Origin: a virus
Length of the DNA stretch: 64,000 nt
Virus record (IMG/VR): IMGVR_UViG_3300022752_000054
Coordinates: 1 to 64,000 of that record
Strand: one strand, 5' to 3'
Under the pieces are notes generated by a model. That model ran no database searches and was not told where the DNA came from. It worked only from the letters and a program-made list of their open reading frames with translations. The position numbers and the translations under genes are program-made. How positions within the stretch are numbered: position 1 is the stretch's first letter; the number at the start of each line of letters is the position of its first letter. Of this stretch, positions 55,812 through 63,268 are shown one piece after another.

Positions 55812-56061
55812 ATCCTGCAAGAAGTGTGCGGAACGGGAGGAGGCGTGGGACATGCTCTTCCAGGTGAAGGATATGTTGGCATCCGTAGACACCATGATCT
55901 ATCAGGCCACCGAGGCAGGATTGGACCAAGGTCGCATCGTAGGACTCCTTGAGGCCGCCACGGCCCTGGAAAAAGCCGGATATGGGGAACTTGGCGCGAT
56001 TATTCGTAAGTTGGTCCAGGAGGACGTGATGATCCTCGGGAAGCACGACGGAGAAGCCTAA
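55801..56061 (+). CDS. hypothetical helical protein (86 aa)
   Basis: ATG at 55801: MDDKSCKKCAEREEAWDMLF with a CxxC, then helices (MLASVDTMIYQATEAGLD; ALEKAGYGELGAIIRKLVQE). Not recognised. Stop overlaps the convergent gene's stop. Confidence 0.5.
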   Translation: MDDKSCKKCAEREEAWDMLFQVKDMLASVDTMIYQATEAGLDQGRIVGLLEAATALEKAGYGELGAIIRKLVQEDVMILGKHDGEA

Positions 56062-56258
56062 AGTCCTGACAGGTTCTCGAACGTTTCCGAGACCCGTCCC
56101 ATCATGGACACCGCGTCGACGAGGCTCATGATCCGGCTTTCTTCTCCGACCTTCACGTGGATTCGTCCGTGATTCGAGACAGAGAAGACGAGATCGCCCA
56201 GTTCGTAGGCGGTGGTCCAACGTTCGAGGCGGGAGGCTAGATCGATGACTTTGAACAT
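56058..56258 (-). CDS. hypothetical protein (66 aa)
   Basis: Short beta-alpha protein (YELGDLVFSVSNHGRIHVKV; SRIMSLVDAVSMMGRV). The ELGDLVF segment hints at a distant relation to the SH3-like family, but the order does not fit well. Confidence 0.45.
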   Translation of the reverse strand: MFKVIDLASRLERWTTAYELGDLVFSVSNHGRIHVKVGEESRIMSLVDAVSMMGRVSETFENLSGL

Positions 56259-56371
56259 GGTGTCAGGGTATCATGTTCTGACAGGACATTACACTGAGAA
56301 TTTTAATTTTCTACCCTTCATCCACCCATCTTCTAGATAGACCTGAGTACAAAAAGTGTTACCGCTCTTCG

Positions 56372-56459
56372 CGGAGAAGGAGAGATTCGAACTCCCGGTG
56401 GGCTTTCACCCACGACGGTTTTCTAAACCGTTGCTTTACAACCACTCAGCCACTTCTCC
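56372..56459 (-). tRNA. tRNA-Ser (AGA)
   Basis: 88 nt class II cloverleaf: acceptor GGAGAAG/CTTCTCC, discriminator G (serine-typical), anticodon loop TTAGAAA, long variable arm GTGGGTGAAAGCCCAC, T-loop TTCGAAT. CCA not encoded. Anticodon AGA (A34) is rare in bacteria. Confidence 0.9.
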
Positions 56460-56465
56460 AAATAT

Positions 56466-57074
56466 TTACTCGTACAACTCAATAAAGTTTTGTCCATATT
56501 TCATGACAACATAGTCCAATATAGGCCGCATGTCATCTTCGTACAAAACTTTAATATCGGGATTTGATTTAATTTTTTCTTCCCATTGAGGAGTCTTATA
56601 TCCTTTTATCTCGACTAGAGAATCTTCTACCAAGAAATCCGGGATATAATTCTTGTCTTTACCTTCCCATGTATATGATCTTTTTTCTAGATTCCTGACA
56701 ATGCTAATTCCCTTGTCAAGACAATAGATAACATAAGCTAATTCCCAGCTGCTGTCACAAAAAAATCCTTTATACCATCCTTTTTTACCTCGACCTGAAC
56801 CTTTAATGTAACCTCCTAAATTTCTTTTCTTTGCTAGTTCAGATAATTTTTGTTTGAATTCTTCTGAATGTTTGCAACCCTTTAATCCCTTTAACCCCTT
56901 GTTCCAAGATTTAAATCCGGTTTTACCTTTATTCCAAGGTACGCTTCCTTTTTGTGCACCAGCTTTTTCAGAATGAATAAATTTTACTTTTTCTGGATTT
57001 AATTTGCAACGCATTTGGTGCGCCACAAGAGAACCTCTATTATTGATTTCTTTGCTGCAGAATTTACAATTCAT
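56466..57074 (-). CDS. putative homing endonuclease, zinc finger plus Vsr-like nuclease (202 aa)
   Basis: One zinc-finger-like unit (CKFCSK ... HQMRC), NUMOD-type basic repeats (WNKGKTGFKSWNKGLKG), then the nuclease: FFCDSSWELAYVIYCLDKG, YTWEGKDKNYIPDFLVE, LVEIKGY. Layout and nuclease motifs match the gene at 17544. It sits directly upstream of tRNA-Ser, six bases from its end, and has TATAAT on the minus strand before its ATG. GC-poor compared with its flanks, as expected of an invading element. Confidence 0.7.
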   Translation of the reverse strand: MNCKFCSKEINNRGSLVAHQMRCKLNPEKVKFIHSEKAGAQKGSVPWNKGKTGFKSWNKGLKGLKGCKHSEEFKQKLSELAKKRNLGGYIKGSGRGKKGWYKGFFCDSSWELAYVIYCLDKGISIVRNLEKRSYTWEGKDKNYIPDFLVEDSLVEIKGYKTPQWEEKIKSNPDIKVLYEDDMRPILDYVVMKYGQNFIELYE

Positions 57075-57132
57075 GCTTTAATTATAAAGCAAAAATTAAG
57101 ACTGTAACATTAAACCAATTTTCTTTGTGCGG

Positions 57133-57204
57133 AGCCCCCGACTGGAATCGAACCAGCTTTCTCCTCATTACAAGTGAGGTGCATGACCATTATGCTACAG
57201 AGGC
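57133..57204 (-). tRNA. tRNA-Thr (UGU)
   Basis: 72 nt: acceptor GCCTCTG/CGGGGGC, D-stem GCAT/ATGC, anticodon loop CTTGTAA, T-arm GCTGG-TTCGATT-CCAGT (ends in a G-U pair). Discriminator U is unusual for Thr, which normally carries A. Confidence 0.85.
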
Positions 57205-57210
57205 GTATAG

Positions 57211-57285
57211 TGGACCTGGACGGGATCGAACCGACGAAACCTCCTGAATGCAAATCAGGCGCTCTCCCAACTGAGCTACAGGCCC
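57211..57285 (-). tRNA. tRNA-Ala (UGC)
   Basis: 75 nt: acceptor GGGCCTG/CAGGTCC, D-arm GCTC/GAGC, anticodon loop TTTGCAT between CCTGA and TCAGG, T-loop TTCGATC. G3-U70, the alanine identity pair, is not obvious; charging assignment rests on the anticodon. Confidence 0.85.
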
Positions 57286-57320
57286 AACATGTCATATATA
57301 TTCTGTTGTCAAGAATTTTG

Positions 57321-57402
57321 TGGGGCATGATGGACTCGAACCACCGAAGTCTTTGACAGCTGATTTACAGTCAGCCCCCTTTGCCGCTCGGGACAATACC
57401 CC
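57321..57402 (-). tRNA. tRNA-Tyr (GUA)
   Basis: 82 nt class II: acceptor GGGGTAT/ATGCCCC, anticodon loop CTGTAAA in stem CTGA/TCAG, medium variable arm, T-loop TTCGAGT, discriminator A. Confidence 0.9.
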
Positions 57403-57408
57403 ATGTGG

Positions 57409-57480
57409 AGCGGGGTACCGGTAACGATCCGGTCTTTCAGGCTTGGAAAGCCCGTGCACATCCACCTATACCAACCCCGC
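57409..57480 (-). tRNA. tRNA-Gly (UCC)
   Basis: 72 nt: acceptor GCGGGGT/ACCCCGC, anticodon loop TTTCCAA, discriminator U as usual for bacterial Gly. CCA is encoded at 57406-57408. Confidence 0.9.
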
Positions 57481-57502
57481 ATGATTTTTACTATACTTTG
57501 TG

Positions 57503-58066
57503 TTACGTACTTTGTACAGATTTTCTTTGAAATGTTTTGATTTCTGGAAAGTACTTTTTCATGACTCTTCTTACATGAGTGTGAGAACAATTCATAGAAG
57601 AAGATAATTTTGATATCCACCCAAAATGGGTAAGATCAACTTCTTTGATTGCTTGTTTCCATATAACTAATTGTTTGTCAGACAACGCGTTCCATCCGCC
57701 ACCAACTTTCCCTGCTTTAGAAGCGATGTTTGAAAGAATTTCAGATGTTTTCTTTTCTCCATACTTCTTTAGTGTTCTTGAATGAATAGACGTCCATCTT
57801 CCAGCATCTTTTGCGTCTTGCCAATTGTCCTTTGGCGTTCCCCAATAGAGATGAACTGGGTTTGAACAATGTGGATTGTTACACGCGTGGCAAACATAAA
57901 TGTTTCTATTTCCTATAGTTGTTTTTAGGAAGTGTGCCAACAATCCTCTGAAAAGCCTAGAGTCTCCTCCTATTTCTATGCATTCTTCATGCAGTTTGAG
58001 ATGCAATCTTCTCTCTTCACGAGAGAGTTTCATGTGTTCGTGAATGTCTACAAATTCTTGTTTCAT
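57503..58066 (-). CDS. HNH homing endonuclease (187 aa)
   Basis: HNH core VCHACNNPHCSNPVHLYWGT with PKDNWQDAKDAGRW is the phage homing type (I-TevI-neighbour or mob-like HNH). The C-terminal part (MNCSHTHVRRVMKKYFP) looks like a helix-turn-helix DNA-binding domain. GC-poor and inserted between tRNA-Gly and tRNA-Gln, splitting the tRNA cluster. Confidence 0.8.
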   Translation of the reverse strand: MKQEFVDIHEHMKLSREERRLHLKLHEECIEIGGDSRLFRGLLAHFLKTTIGNRNIYVCHACNNPHCSNPVHLYWGTPKDNWQDAKDAGRWTSIHSRTLKKYGEKKTSEILSNIASKAGKVGGGWNALSDKQLVIWKQAIKEVDLTHFGWISKLSSSMNCSHTHVRRVMKKYFPEIKTFQRKSVQST

Positions 58067-58114
58067 TTGAACCTACAACATATATATATTGCAAGTTCGA
58101 ATTTGTATCGGTGG

Positions 58115-58186
58115 CTGGGGAACAGGGACTCGAACCCCAATTCGCGGATTCAAAGTCCGCTGTCCTAACCATTGAACGATTCCCCA
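58115..58186 (-). tRNA. tRNA-Gln (UUG)
   Basis: 72 nt: acceptor TGGGGAA/TTCCCCA, anticodon loop CTTTGAA in GCGGA/TCCGC, discriminator G, CCA encoded at 58112-58114. U1-A72 is a typical Gln feature. Confidence 0.92.
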
Positions 58187-58191
58187 ATCAG

Positions 58192-58265
58192 CGTCCTTGA
58201 GAGGGCTCGAACCTCTGGCCGGGTGCTTAGAAGGCACCTGCTCTATCCAACTGAGCTACAAGGAC
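58192..58265 (-). tRNA. tRNA-Arg (UCU)
   Basis: 74 nt: acceptor GTCCTTG/CAAGGAC, anticodon loop CTTCTAA in GGTGC/GCACC, T-loop TTCGAGC, discriminator G. CCA not encoded. Confidence 0.92.
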
Positions 58266-58270
58266 ATGGG

Positions 58271-58342
58271 CTCCGGGGGTTGGGATCGAACCAACGACCG
58301 GGCGGTTAACAGCCGCCAGCTCTGCCACTGAGCTACCCCGGA
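58271..58342 (-). tRNA. tRNA-Asn (GUU)
   Basis: 72 nt: acceptor TCCGGGG/CCCCGGA, anticodon loop CTGTTAA in GGCGG/CCGCC, discriminator G. The 3' side reads CCC rather than CCA. Confidence 0.92.
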
Positions 58343-58373
58343 AAAACCTCCACCCCGACCTGCAGGGTGGAGG
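58342..58373 (-). terminator. hairpin terminator between protein gene and tRNA cluster
   Basis: On the minus strand CCTCCACCC ... GGGTGGAGG then TTTTT. The T-run touches the first base of tRNA-Asn. Ends the transcript of the gene at 58386. Confidence 0.7.
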
Positions 58374-58385
58374 CAGTCACAGCAA

Positions 58386-58637
58386 TCAGCGACGACGCGT
58401 TGGGCGCTCTACTGGTCGAACCTCCGCGAAGTAGGCTGAGTAACCGTCTGGGCGTCGATAGTTGATGTTTGACGCGCATGACTGCGCCTCCTCGCGGGTG
58501 TCGAATGTCGTGGCCTCATCGAACGTACCCCAGACGCCCTGAACTCGACCACTGTACGTTGGCCGGGTAAGGAAGCGGCGGCTGTTGGCCTCACGAACGA
58601 CGTATGCTGTGATTGTGTTGTTGCTCTTGTTTGTCAT
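58386..58637 (-). CDS. hypothetical protein (83 aa)
   Basis: Arg-rich small protein: TAYVVREANSRRFLTRPTY, VWGTFDEATTFDTREEAQSC, ending RPVERPTRRR. The DEATTFDTREEAQ segment resembles short phage domains with a conserved 'A..F.t...A' helix. Not recognised. Preceded by palindromic site 2 at 58682. Confidence 0.5.
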   Translation of the reverse strand: MTNKSNNTITAYVVREANSRRFLTRPTYSGRVQGVWGTFDEATTFDTREEAQSCASNINYRRPDGYSAYFAEVRPVERPTRRR

Positions 58638-58681
58638 GGTCTTTATTCTACTCTTTCTTTTTTTGTTTTACAAGCGTGCCA

Positions 58682-58695
58682 TGCAACTAGTTGCA
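58682..58695. promoter_or_regulatory. palindromic site 2 (TGCAACTAGTTGCA)
   Basis: Exact copy of site 1, 45 bases upstream of the start at 58637, separated from it by a T-rich stretch. The flanking 58696-58842 region holds no gene. Confidence 0.55.
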
Positions 58696-58842
58696 CGACG
58701 AAATCTTTTTGGAAGGTGGTTACTACCCCGATGTGTGGCCCGGGGATTCACCTGCATATAACATGAGCTTTCCCTGCGACGCCAGGGTCCACAGCTGCAA
58801 TATATAATCTAAGTCTCCTGGATGCGTCGGTCTAGGAGATGG

Positions 58843-58915
58843 TGGGTCCGGTGGGGTACGATCCCACAACTTATCGCTTAAAAGGCGACTACTCTACCAA
58901 TTGAGTTACGGACCC
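58843..58915 (-). tRNA. tRNA-Lys (UUU)
   Basis: 73 nt: acceptor GGGTCCG/CGGACCC, anticodon loop CTTTTAA in TCGC/GCGA, discriminator A, CCA encoded at 58840-58842. Confidence 0.9.
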
Positions 58916-58925
58916 GTAACAGTAA

Positions 58926-59135
58926 TCAATCTTCCGACCAAGAGATGACTTCGGTCAGAGAATTGAGAACCTCTTTTTCAATTTCTGATTTGATCGTATC
59001 GCTGCTCGGAGATTCAGTATACTTGAACGCTCGATTCCATCCTCGATGGATTCCATCCTCCACCGCACGAGAGATAACCACGTATGTGTTGATCTTCAGT
59101 TCTGCATGCGGTCGAAGTCTTCTTGTGAGCTTCAT
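58926..59135 (-). CDS. small hypothetical protein (69 aa)
   Basis: ATG at 59135 gives MKLTRRLRPHAELKINTYVV; the longer frame would run into the tRNA. Helical C-terminus (IKSEIEKEVLNSLTEVISW). Lies between two tRNAs. Not recognised. Confidence 0.45.
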   Translation of the reverse strand: MKLTRRLRPHAELKINTYVVISRAVEDGIHRGWNRAFKYTESPSSDTIKSEIEKEVLNSLTEVISWSED

Positions 59136-59145
59136 TGTTGCGTGG

Positions 59146-59218
59146 TGCCTACCGTGGGATTCGAACCCACCCTGTATCGATTTTGAGTCGACTGCCTCTG
59201 CCACTGGGCTACGTAGGC
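59146..59218 (-). tRNA. tRNA with CAA anticodon (Leu by codon) but class I body
   Basis: 73 nt: acceptor GCCTACG/GGTAGGC with a G-G mismatch at the last pair, D-arm, anticodon loop CTCAAAA in GTCGA/TCGAT, five-base variable region, T-arm GTGGG-TTCGAAT-CCCAC, discriminator A, CCA encoded. Leu tRNAs normally have a long variable arm; this one does not. Charging is therefore uncertain. Confidence 0.8.
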
Positions 59219-59261
59219 GTGTTGTTTGGATGTTCTTAATCTACCCCATCGGGGTATCTTT

Positions 59262-59750
59262 TTACACCACTCGAATCATGTTAGGATCGTCGAGGAGATA
59301 TTTGTTCTGACCGACGAGGACCGTGCGGAAAGCACGATCGACAACGTTACCTTCGATGTGCGAAGAGCCTGCCGAGCGCTTCATCTTGACGGTGGTCATG
59401 CCGAGGTACACTGCAAATGTTCCTTGAGGAAGTTGCTCACCGCCAGGGATGTTTGCATACGTCACCGGCCCTCGCATGGTCAGAATGGGCGTTCCTTCTG
59501 ATTTCTTCAAGACAGGAAGCGGGAAGCCAGGAGATGACACTACCTTGGCCGCTGTGGCGAAGGTAATGGGCGATCCTTGGTTGATCTCGTCCCACGCCAC
59601 CCGAGCGGCATCGCTCATTGGAGGTTCAAGGTAGAACCATGGCTCATTGGTCACGCGAGCGATGCCGCTCGGGCGTGGGCGTCGAGGAGCCTTCTTGACC
59701 GCGGGTGTCGCAGACGGATTGGTCCACGTGATCTTCGGCCTGGGCTTCAT
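59262..59750 (-). CDS. hypothetical protein (162 aa)
   Basis: Basic, Pro-rich N-terminus (KKAPRRPRPSG), a central part (EPPMSDAARVAWDEINQG), and beta-rich C-terminal half (TFAVYLGMTTVKMKRSAG; FRTVLVGQNKYLLDD). No family recognised. Confidence 0.5.
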   Translation of the reverse strand: MKPRPKITWTNPSATPAVKKAPRRPRPSGIARVTNEPWFYLEPPMSDAARVAWDEINQGSPITFATAAKVVSSPGFPLPVLKKSEGTPILTMRGPVTYANIPGGEQLPQGTFAVYLGMTTVKMKRSAGSSHIEGNVVDRAFRTVLVGQNKYLLDDPNMIRVV

Positions 59751-59789
59751 GGTCCAATGGTATCCTATTGGACTTTGACTTTACACTGG

Positions 59790-60413
59790 TCAATCTTTTT
59801 TCTTGGGTTTCATGCCTTTAGACTTCATGTAGGCCGCGAGGATGACATCACGTTTTTTCTGGGGGGCAGAGGCCCATTGCCATAGGATGGAATTCTCGAT
59901 ATTTTTCAGGCGTCCTTCTAGGTCCCCTGCGACCTTCTCCAGTCTGGTCACCGCCGCCATGGATGCCTCAGGTAGGTCCATGCCTAGCTCTAGTGCGACG
60001 GCCACGATCTCGTCGATGGACCCGTCCGCCATGGCTGCTGCAGCCCGCCTGTAGAGTTCCGACTTGGCTACATCTCCACCGGTCTTGTCAGGGTGGGTGG
60101 CGACGGCGATCTTCTTCCAAAGAGCTTTTATTTCGTCTGGGATTTCTGGATCTTCACGCGTCGGAAGATCGGGTTCAGAGGTATGATCCCCTTCGGTCCG
60201 ATCTTCGACGACGGTTGTGGCAGGGCTGGGAGGCGCAGGCGAAGCTGGTTGTTCAGGAGGTTCTTCTGTGTCAGCTACTTTCGAAAGTTCTTCCATGAAC
60301 TGTTTGGTGATGTCGTCCATCGTTTCTTCGTGGTCTTCGATTTCGAGGCGAAGATGTTCCACCTTCAACGTCAGGCTTTTCCACTTGCGTTTGCCGTTGC
60401 CCTTCATGGGCAT
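59790..60413 (-). CDS. J-domain protein (207 aa)
   Basis: Helical N-terminus, Pro/Glu linker (EEPPEQPASPAPPSP), then a DnaJ-type domain: IPDEIKALWKKIAVATHPDK with the HPD motif, TGGDVAKSELYRRAAAAMADG, IDEIVAVALELGM. The rest is a helical tail. It likely stimulates an Hsp70, host or phage; lacks the Gly/Phe and Cys-rich regions of DnaJ. Confidence 0.75.
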   Translation of the reverse strand: MPMKGNGKRKWKSLTLKVEHLRLEIEDHEETMDDITKQFMEELSKVADTEEPPEQPASPAPPSPATTVVEDRTEGDHTSEPDLPTREDPEIPDEIKALWKKIAVATHPDKTGGDVAKSELYRRAAAAMADGSIDEIVAVALELGMDLPEASMAAVTRLEKVAGDLEGRLKNIENSILWQWASAPQKKRDVILAAYMKSKGMKPKKKD

Positions 60414-60435
60414 AAATATTCATGAAAGAATTATT

Positions 60436-60996
60436 CTAGGGGTGGCTCTCGAAATCTGGGTCTTTTAGAGCCCACCGCATGTAAGACTTGATGAACTTTG
60501 ATTTCAGTTCATTCCAACGCATATCGTTGATCTCTATGTTCAATTTCTTGGCGAGCTTGCGACCTCTGTGCCATGCCTCAAATTCTTCTTCGATGACAGC
60601 ACAACGGTGGATGAACTTGCCCTTGACTGCTGGGTCATAAATCGAAGGGTAGCCTAAGGTGAACCTTGGATTGGTCATCCCGTCGCCTGATCCTACGAGG
60701 AGGTGACCACACTCGTGGAGGAGGATGAAGAGTTGGTTCTCGTATGATTGAGTGGAGTTGACGTAAATCTTTTTTTCGTCAGACACGAAGGATCCTGCTT
60801 CACGTCTGTTCGTAAATTCTACTTCTATTTTTCGGGAGGCACACCATGCGACAACGAGGTTTAAACTCGCAGAGGATGTTATATCTACATCCAAACGGGC
60901 CCGAGCCTTGGGCTCGGTGGCAGGATCCTTTGACCTCTGCTTTTCATACCGGGCCCAGGCTCGTTCCTCCCAGAGTCCGCGCTGGAAGGATGGCAT
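60436..60996 (-). CDS. ImmA/IrrE-type or related HExxH metallopeptidase (186 aa)
   Basis: Zinc-peptidase motif LLHECGHLL (HECGH at 94-98) after a strand IYVNS; a downstream Glu/His-rich helix (IEEEFEAWHRGRKLAKKL) can supply the third ligand, as in IrrE/ImmA proteins. Those enzymes cut repressors. Here no adjacent repressor is visible. Arg/Lys-rich N-terminus. Confidence 0.7.
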   Translation of the reverse strand: MPSFQRGLWEERAWARYEKQRSKDPATEPKARARLDVDITSSASLNLVVAWCASRKIEVEFTNRREAGSFVSDEKKIYVNSTQSYENQLFILLHECGHLLVGSGDGMTNPRFTLGYPSIYDPAVKGKFIHRCAVIEEEFEAWHRGRKLAKKLNIEINDMRWNELKSKFIKSYMRWALKDPDFESHP

Positions 60997-61000
60997 GTGT

Positions 61001-62119
61001 TCACTTCTTCTTCTTCGGCGTCGTTACCGACTTCGTCTCTGCCGGGGTGAGGGCCTTGGCAGCCTCTCCCTTGTCGACCCCGAAGACCGAGAGGATGTGG
61101 TTGACACACCACTTGTGGACCGACTTGGCGAGCTCGAGGTTGTTGACCCCGCCGGCCGTGAGCTTCGACCAGGCCGCCACTCGGAGCTCCGCGGGGAGGT
61201 CACCCATGAAGTCTCGGAGGTTGGCACCTTGGTTGTCGTCGAGAACCTTCAGGTTCTTCGTGACGTAGTCGGCCACCTTCTCGATGGATACGTTGAGCTT
61301 CTCCTGACCGAGCTTGGCGATCTTCGACTTGACCTTAGCGTAGCCCTCGATGATCTCCTCACCGGTGACCTGAGCGTCGATGGTCTTGACGTAGCCGTGG
61401 AAGGCAATGGTCGCCTCCGTGCCGACGTAACCGAGGCACATCGGGTAGAAGAGGGCGTCATCCGGGAGGTCCGCGACCCCGTTGGAGACCAGAGCGTGGG
61501 ACAGACGCTCCCAGCTGCGGCGGCTGGGGGAGACGGCCGAGGCCTCGCCACCCTTGGGCGGGTCGAGCCACTTCTCGTTGCCGGCGATGAAGGTGATGAT
61601 GTTCTCGTGGATGGCCCCGGACTCCTTGGCCCAAGTGAGCCAGTCCTGCGTGTCCGGCGTCAGGTCGATGGCCCAGAAGCGATCGAGGAGTGCAGGGTCC
61701 ATCTCGTTGACCGAGTAGGCCGCCGAGGAGTTGATGGCCGCGTAGACTCGGGTCTGCGGGTGGAGCTTCCAGCCGTTGAGCTCACGATCCAGGACGACCT
61801 GGAAGGCGGCCTGCATGACCTCGGGAGTGGCGCGGTTGAGCTCGTCGAGGAACAGGGCCACCGGCTTCTTGCAGGCGTTCTTGTACCACTCCGGCGGGTT
61901 GAACCGCGTGACCTCGCCGTCCGTGGACGGGAGACCGATCATGTCGCCTTCGCTCATCTGTGAGAGGCGGCGGTCGATGACCTCGAGACCGAAGCCCTTG
62001 GCCACCTGGCGGACGACCTGGGACTTACCGATGCCGTGGTTACCACGGAGGAGGACCGAGGTCTCCACGGGGAGCTTGGAGGAGACCTTGAGGAACGTGC
62101 GGACGGACATGGTGGTCAT
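61001..62119 (-). CDS. MoxR-type AAA+ ATPase (372 aa)
   Basis: Chaperone-like ATPase. Walker A GNHGIGKS at 26-33, Walker B VALFLDELNRA near 90, DPALLDRFWAIDL (sensor/arginine finger region). The N-terminal MTTMSVRTFLKVSSKLPVET leads into the core. MoxR proteins work with vWA partners, here most likely the protein at 54247-55554. C-terminal Lys-rich end. Possible starts: ATG 62119 or 62110. Confidence 0.85.
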   Translation of the reverse strand: MTTMSVRTFLKVSSKLPVETSVLLRGNHGIGKSQVVRQVAKGFGLEVIDRRLSQMSEGDMIGLPSTDGEVTRFNPPEWYKNACKKPVALFLDELNRATPEVMQAAFQVVLDRELNGWKLHPQTRVYAAINSSAAYSVNEMDPALLDRFWAIDLTPDTQDWLTWAKESGAIHENIITFIAGNEKWLDPPKGGEASAVSPSRRSWERLSHALVSNGVADLPDDALFYPMCLGYVGTEATIAFHGYVKTIDAQVTGEEIIEGYAKVKSKIAKLGQEKLNVSIEKVADYVTKNLKVLDDNQGANLRDFMGDLPAELRVAAWSKLTAGGVNNLELAKSVHKWCVNHILSVFGVDKGEAAKALTPAETKSVTTPKKKK

Positions 62120-62247
62120 TGCGTTGTTTCCTTGTTAGGAGGTATGGTTAGATACTACCAGGATGTCTGCGGACTTTGCACAGCTTCTCAAAAAAAGTTT
62201 CGACGAAGGGGTCCAGTCTGGATGAGGACCCCAGGTCGAGATGGTGG

Positions 62248-62925
62248 TCACCCCACGGCTGCGACGGGAGATGACTCGTTCGAGAGGGGCTCTTGGATCT
62301 GGAGGACCTCAACATCGCTGGTGAATAGGTACACGGGACGCTTGGCACCGGGGACGTTGACGTAACACCGAATCCGCTGTGCACGATCGACCGTACCGAA
62401 CTTGCCGACGAACCGTGGATCACCACCAATGATGCGGACCTTGGCACCTGCCACGACTCGCTGGCCGAGGGCTCGTTCCGTGGCCTTCGCCCTGTTGAAG
62501 TGCTGGAGGTGGAGCGCAAGGGCCATCGTCTGCTCTGCAGAGAAGTTCGTCGTTGCCTCGTCGAACAAGCGCTGAACCTCGTTCTGCATCGCAGGCAACT
62601 TTGCCGCAGCCGTCTCGATCTTCTTCATGTGGACGGGCTTCTTACCTGAAGTTGCTTCTGCCTTCTCCTCGCGGCGCTTCTGGCGCTCTGCGTCACGGAC
62701 CGCCTTTGCTGCCTCGCGCGCCGCCTTCAGAGCCTCTGTCTTCTGCGACTTCACGACCTCGGGGTGCGTTTCCTTCTTTACCTTAGGCTGCTTCGCAGGT
62801 GCATCGGCCTCTGTGGCGGGTGCCTCACTTGCCTGGCGAGCTGCCTTGCGGGCCTTGGCTGCCGCGAGAGCCTTGTCGATGGCCGAGAGCTTCGTGTCGA
62901 GGTTCGTGTCATTCGTGGTCTGCAT
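62248..62925 (-). CDS. Ala/Lys-rich protein with C-terminal KOW-like domain (225 aa)
   Basis: Residues 1-95 are Ala/Lys/Glu repeats (ALAAAKARKAARQASEA) typical of an extended nucleic-acid binding arm. A helical part follows, then VVAGAKVRIIGGDPRFVGKFG and YVNVPGAKRPVYLFTSDVEV, which fits a KOW/SH3-like barrel (GxxVRI ... GxxGxV). A longer cousin of the small barrels; ribosome or RNA association is plausible. Confidence 0.6.
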   Translation of the reverse strand: MQTTNDTNLDTKLSAIDKALAAAKARKAARQASEAPATEADAPAKQPKVKKETHPEVVKSQKTEALKAAREAAKAVRDAERQKRREEKAEATSGKKPVHMKKIETAAAKLPAMQNEVQRLFDEATTNFSAEQTMALALHLQHFNRAKATERALGQRVVAGAKVRIIGGDPRFVGKFGTVDRAQRIRCYVNVPGAKRPVYLFTSDVEVLQIQEPLSNESSPVAAVG

Positions 62926-63032
62926 GTTGTAATCCTTTCCGTGGGTTAGGCTGTTTGCCTGTTGATGTTTCTGTTATACCTTGTTGGCCGGGAACTTTAC
63001 ACTGACGTTTTTTTTATTTTTCTTCCGAGAAT

Positions 63033-63242
63033 TCAGCTGGGTTTGTTACGGTCAGACAGGAGGCGTTTCGCCTCACCTGCTCCTGCTTTCAATCCTCCGC
63101 TGGCGCCTGCGCTGAGAGCTCCGATCTTGGTCTTGATTCCCAGCAGGAACATCTTGAACTTCAAGAACGCCAGCTGAACGTAGGTCTTGGTGACGAGCGG
63201 GATGTAGAAGAACAACCAGATGAGACGTTTGAGAAACTGCAT
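63033..63242 (-). CDS. small membrane-associated protein (69 aa)
   Basis: Hydrophobic, aromatic N-terminus (FLKRLIWLFFYIPLVTK) and a basic Gly/Ala tail (SAGASGGLKAGAGEAKRLL). One membrane helix likely. Start lies 27 bases after palindromic site 3. Confidence 0.5.
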   Translation of the reverse strand: MQFLKRLIWLFFYIPLVTKTYVQLAFLKFKMFLLGIKTKIGALSAGASGGLKAGAGEAKRLLSDRNKPS

Positions 63243-63268
63243 GAAGTTTTTTCTTGCTGGAGGAATGT

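Noticed and set aside
57174-57356. 60-codon frame across tRNA genes
   Set aside because: It runs over tRNA-Thr and tRNA-Ala on the opposite strand; the cloverleaves explain the sequence.
58926-59204. Longer version (92 aa) of the small gene between two tRNAs
   Set aside because: Its first 23 codons are inside the CAA tRNA; the internal ATG at 59135 is used.
60908-61963. 351-codon plus-strand frame opposite the MoxR gene
   Set aside because: It lies entirely antisense to MoxR and its 3' neighbour, whose motifs are intact; high GC makes such shadow frames common.
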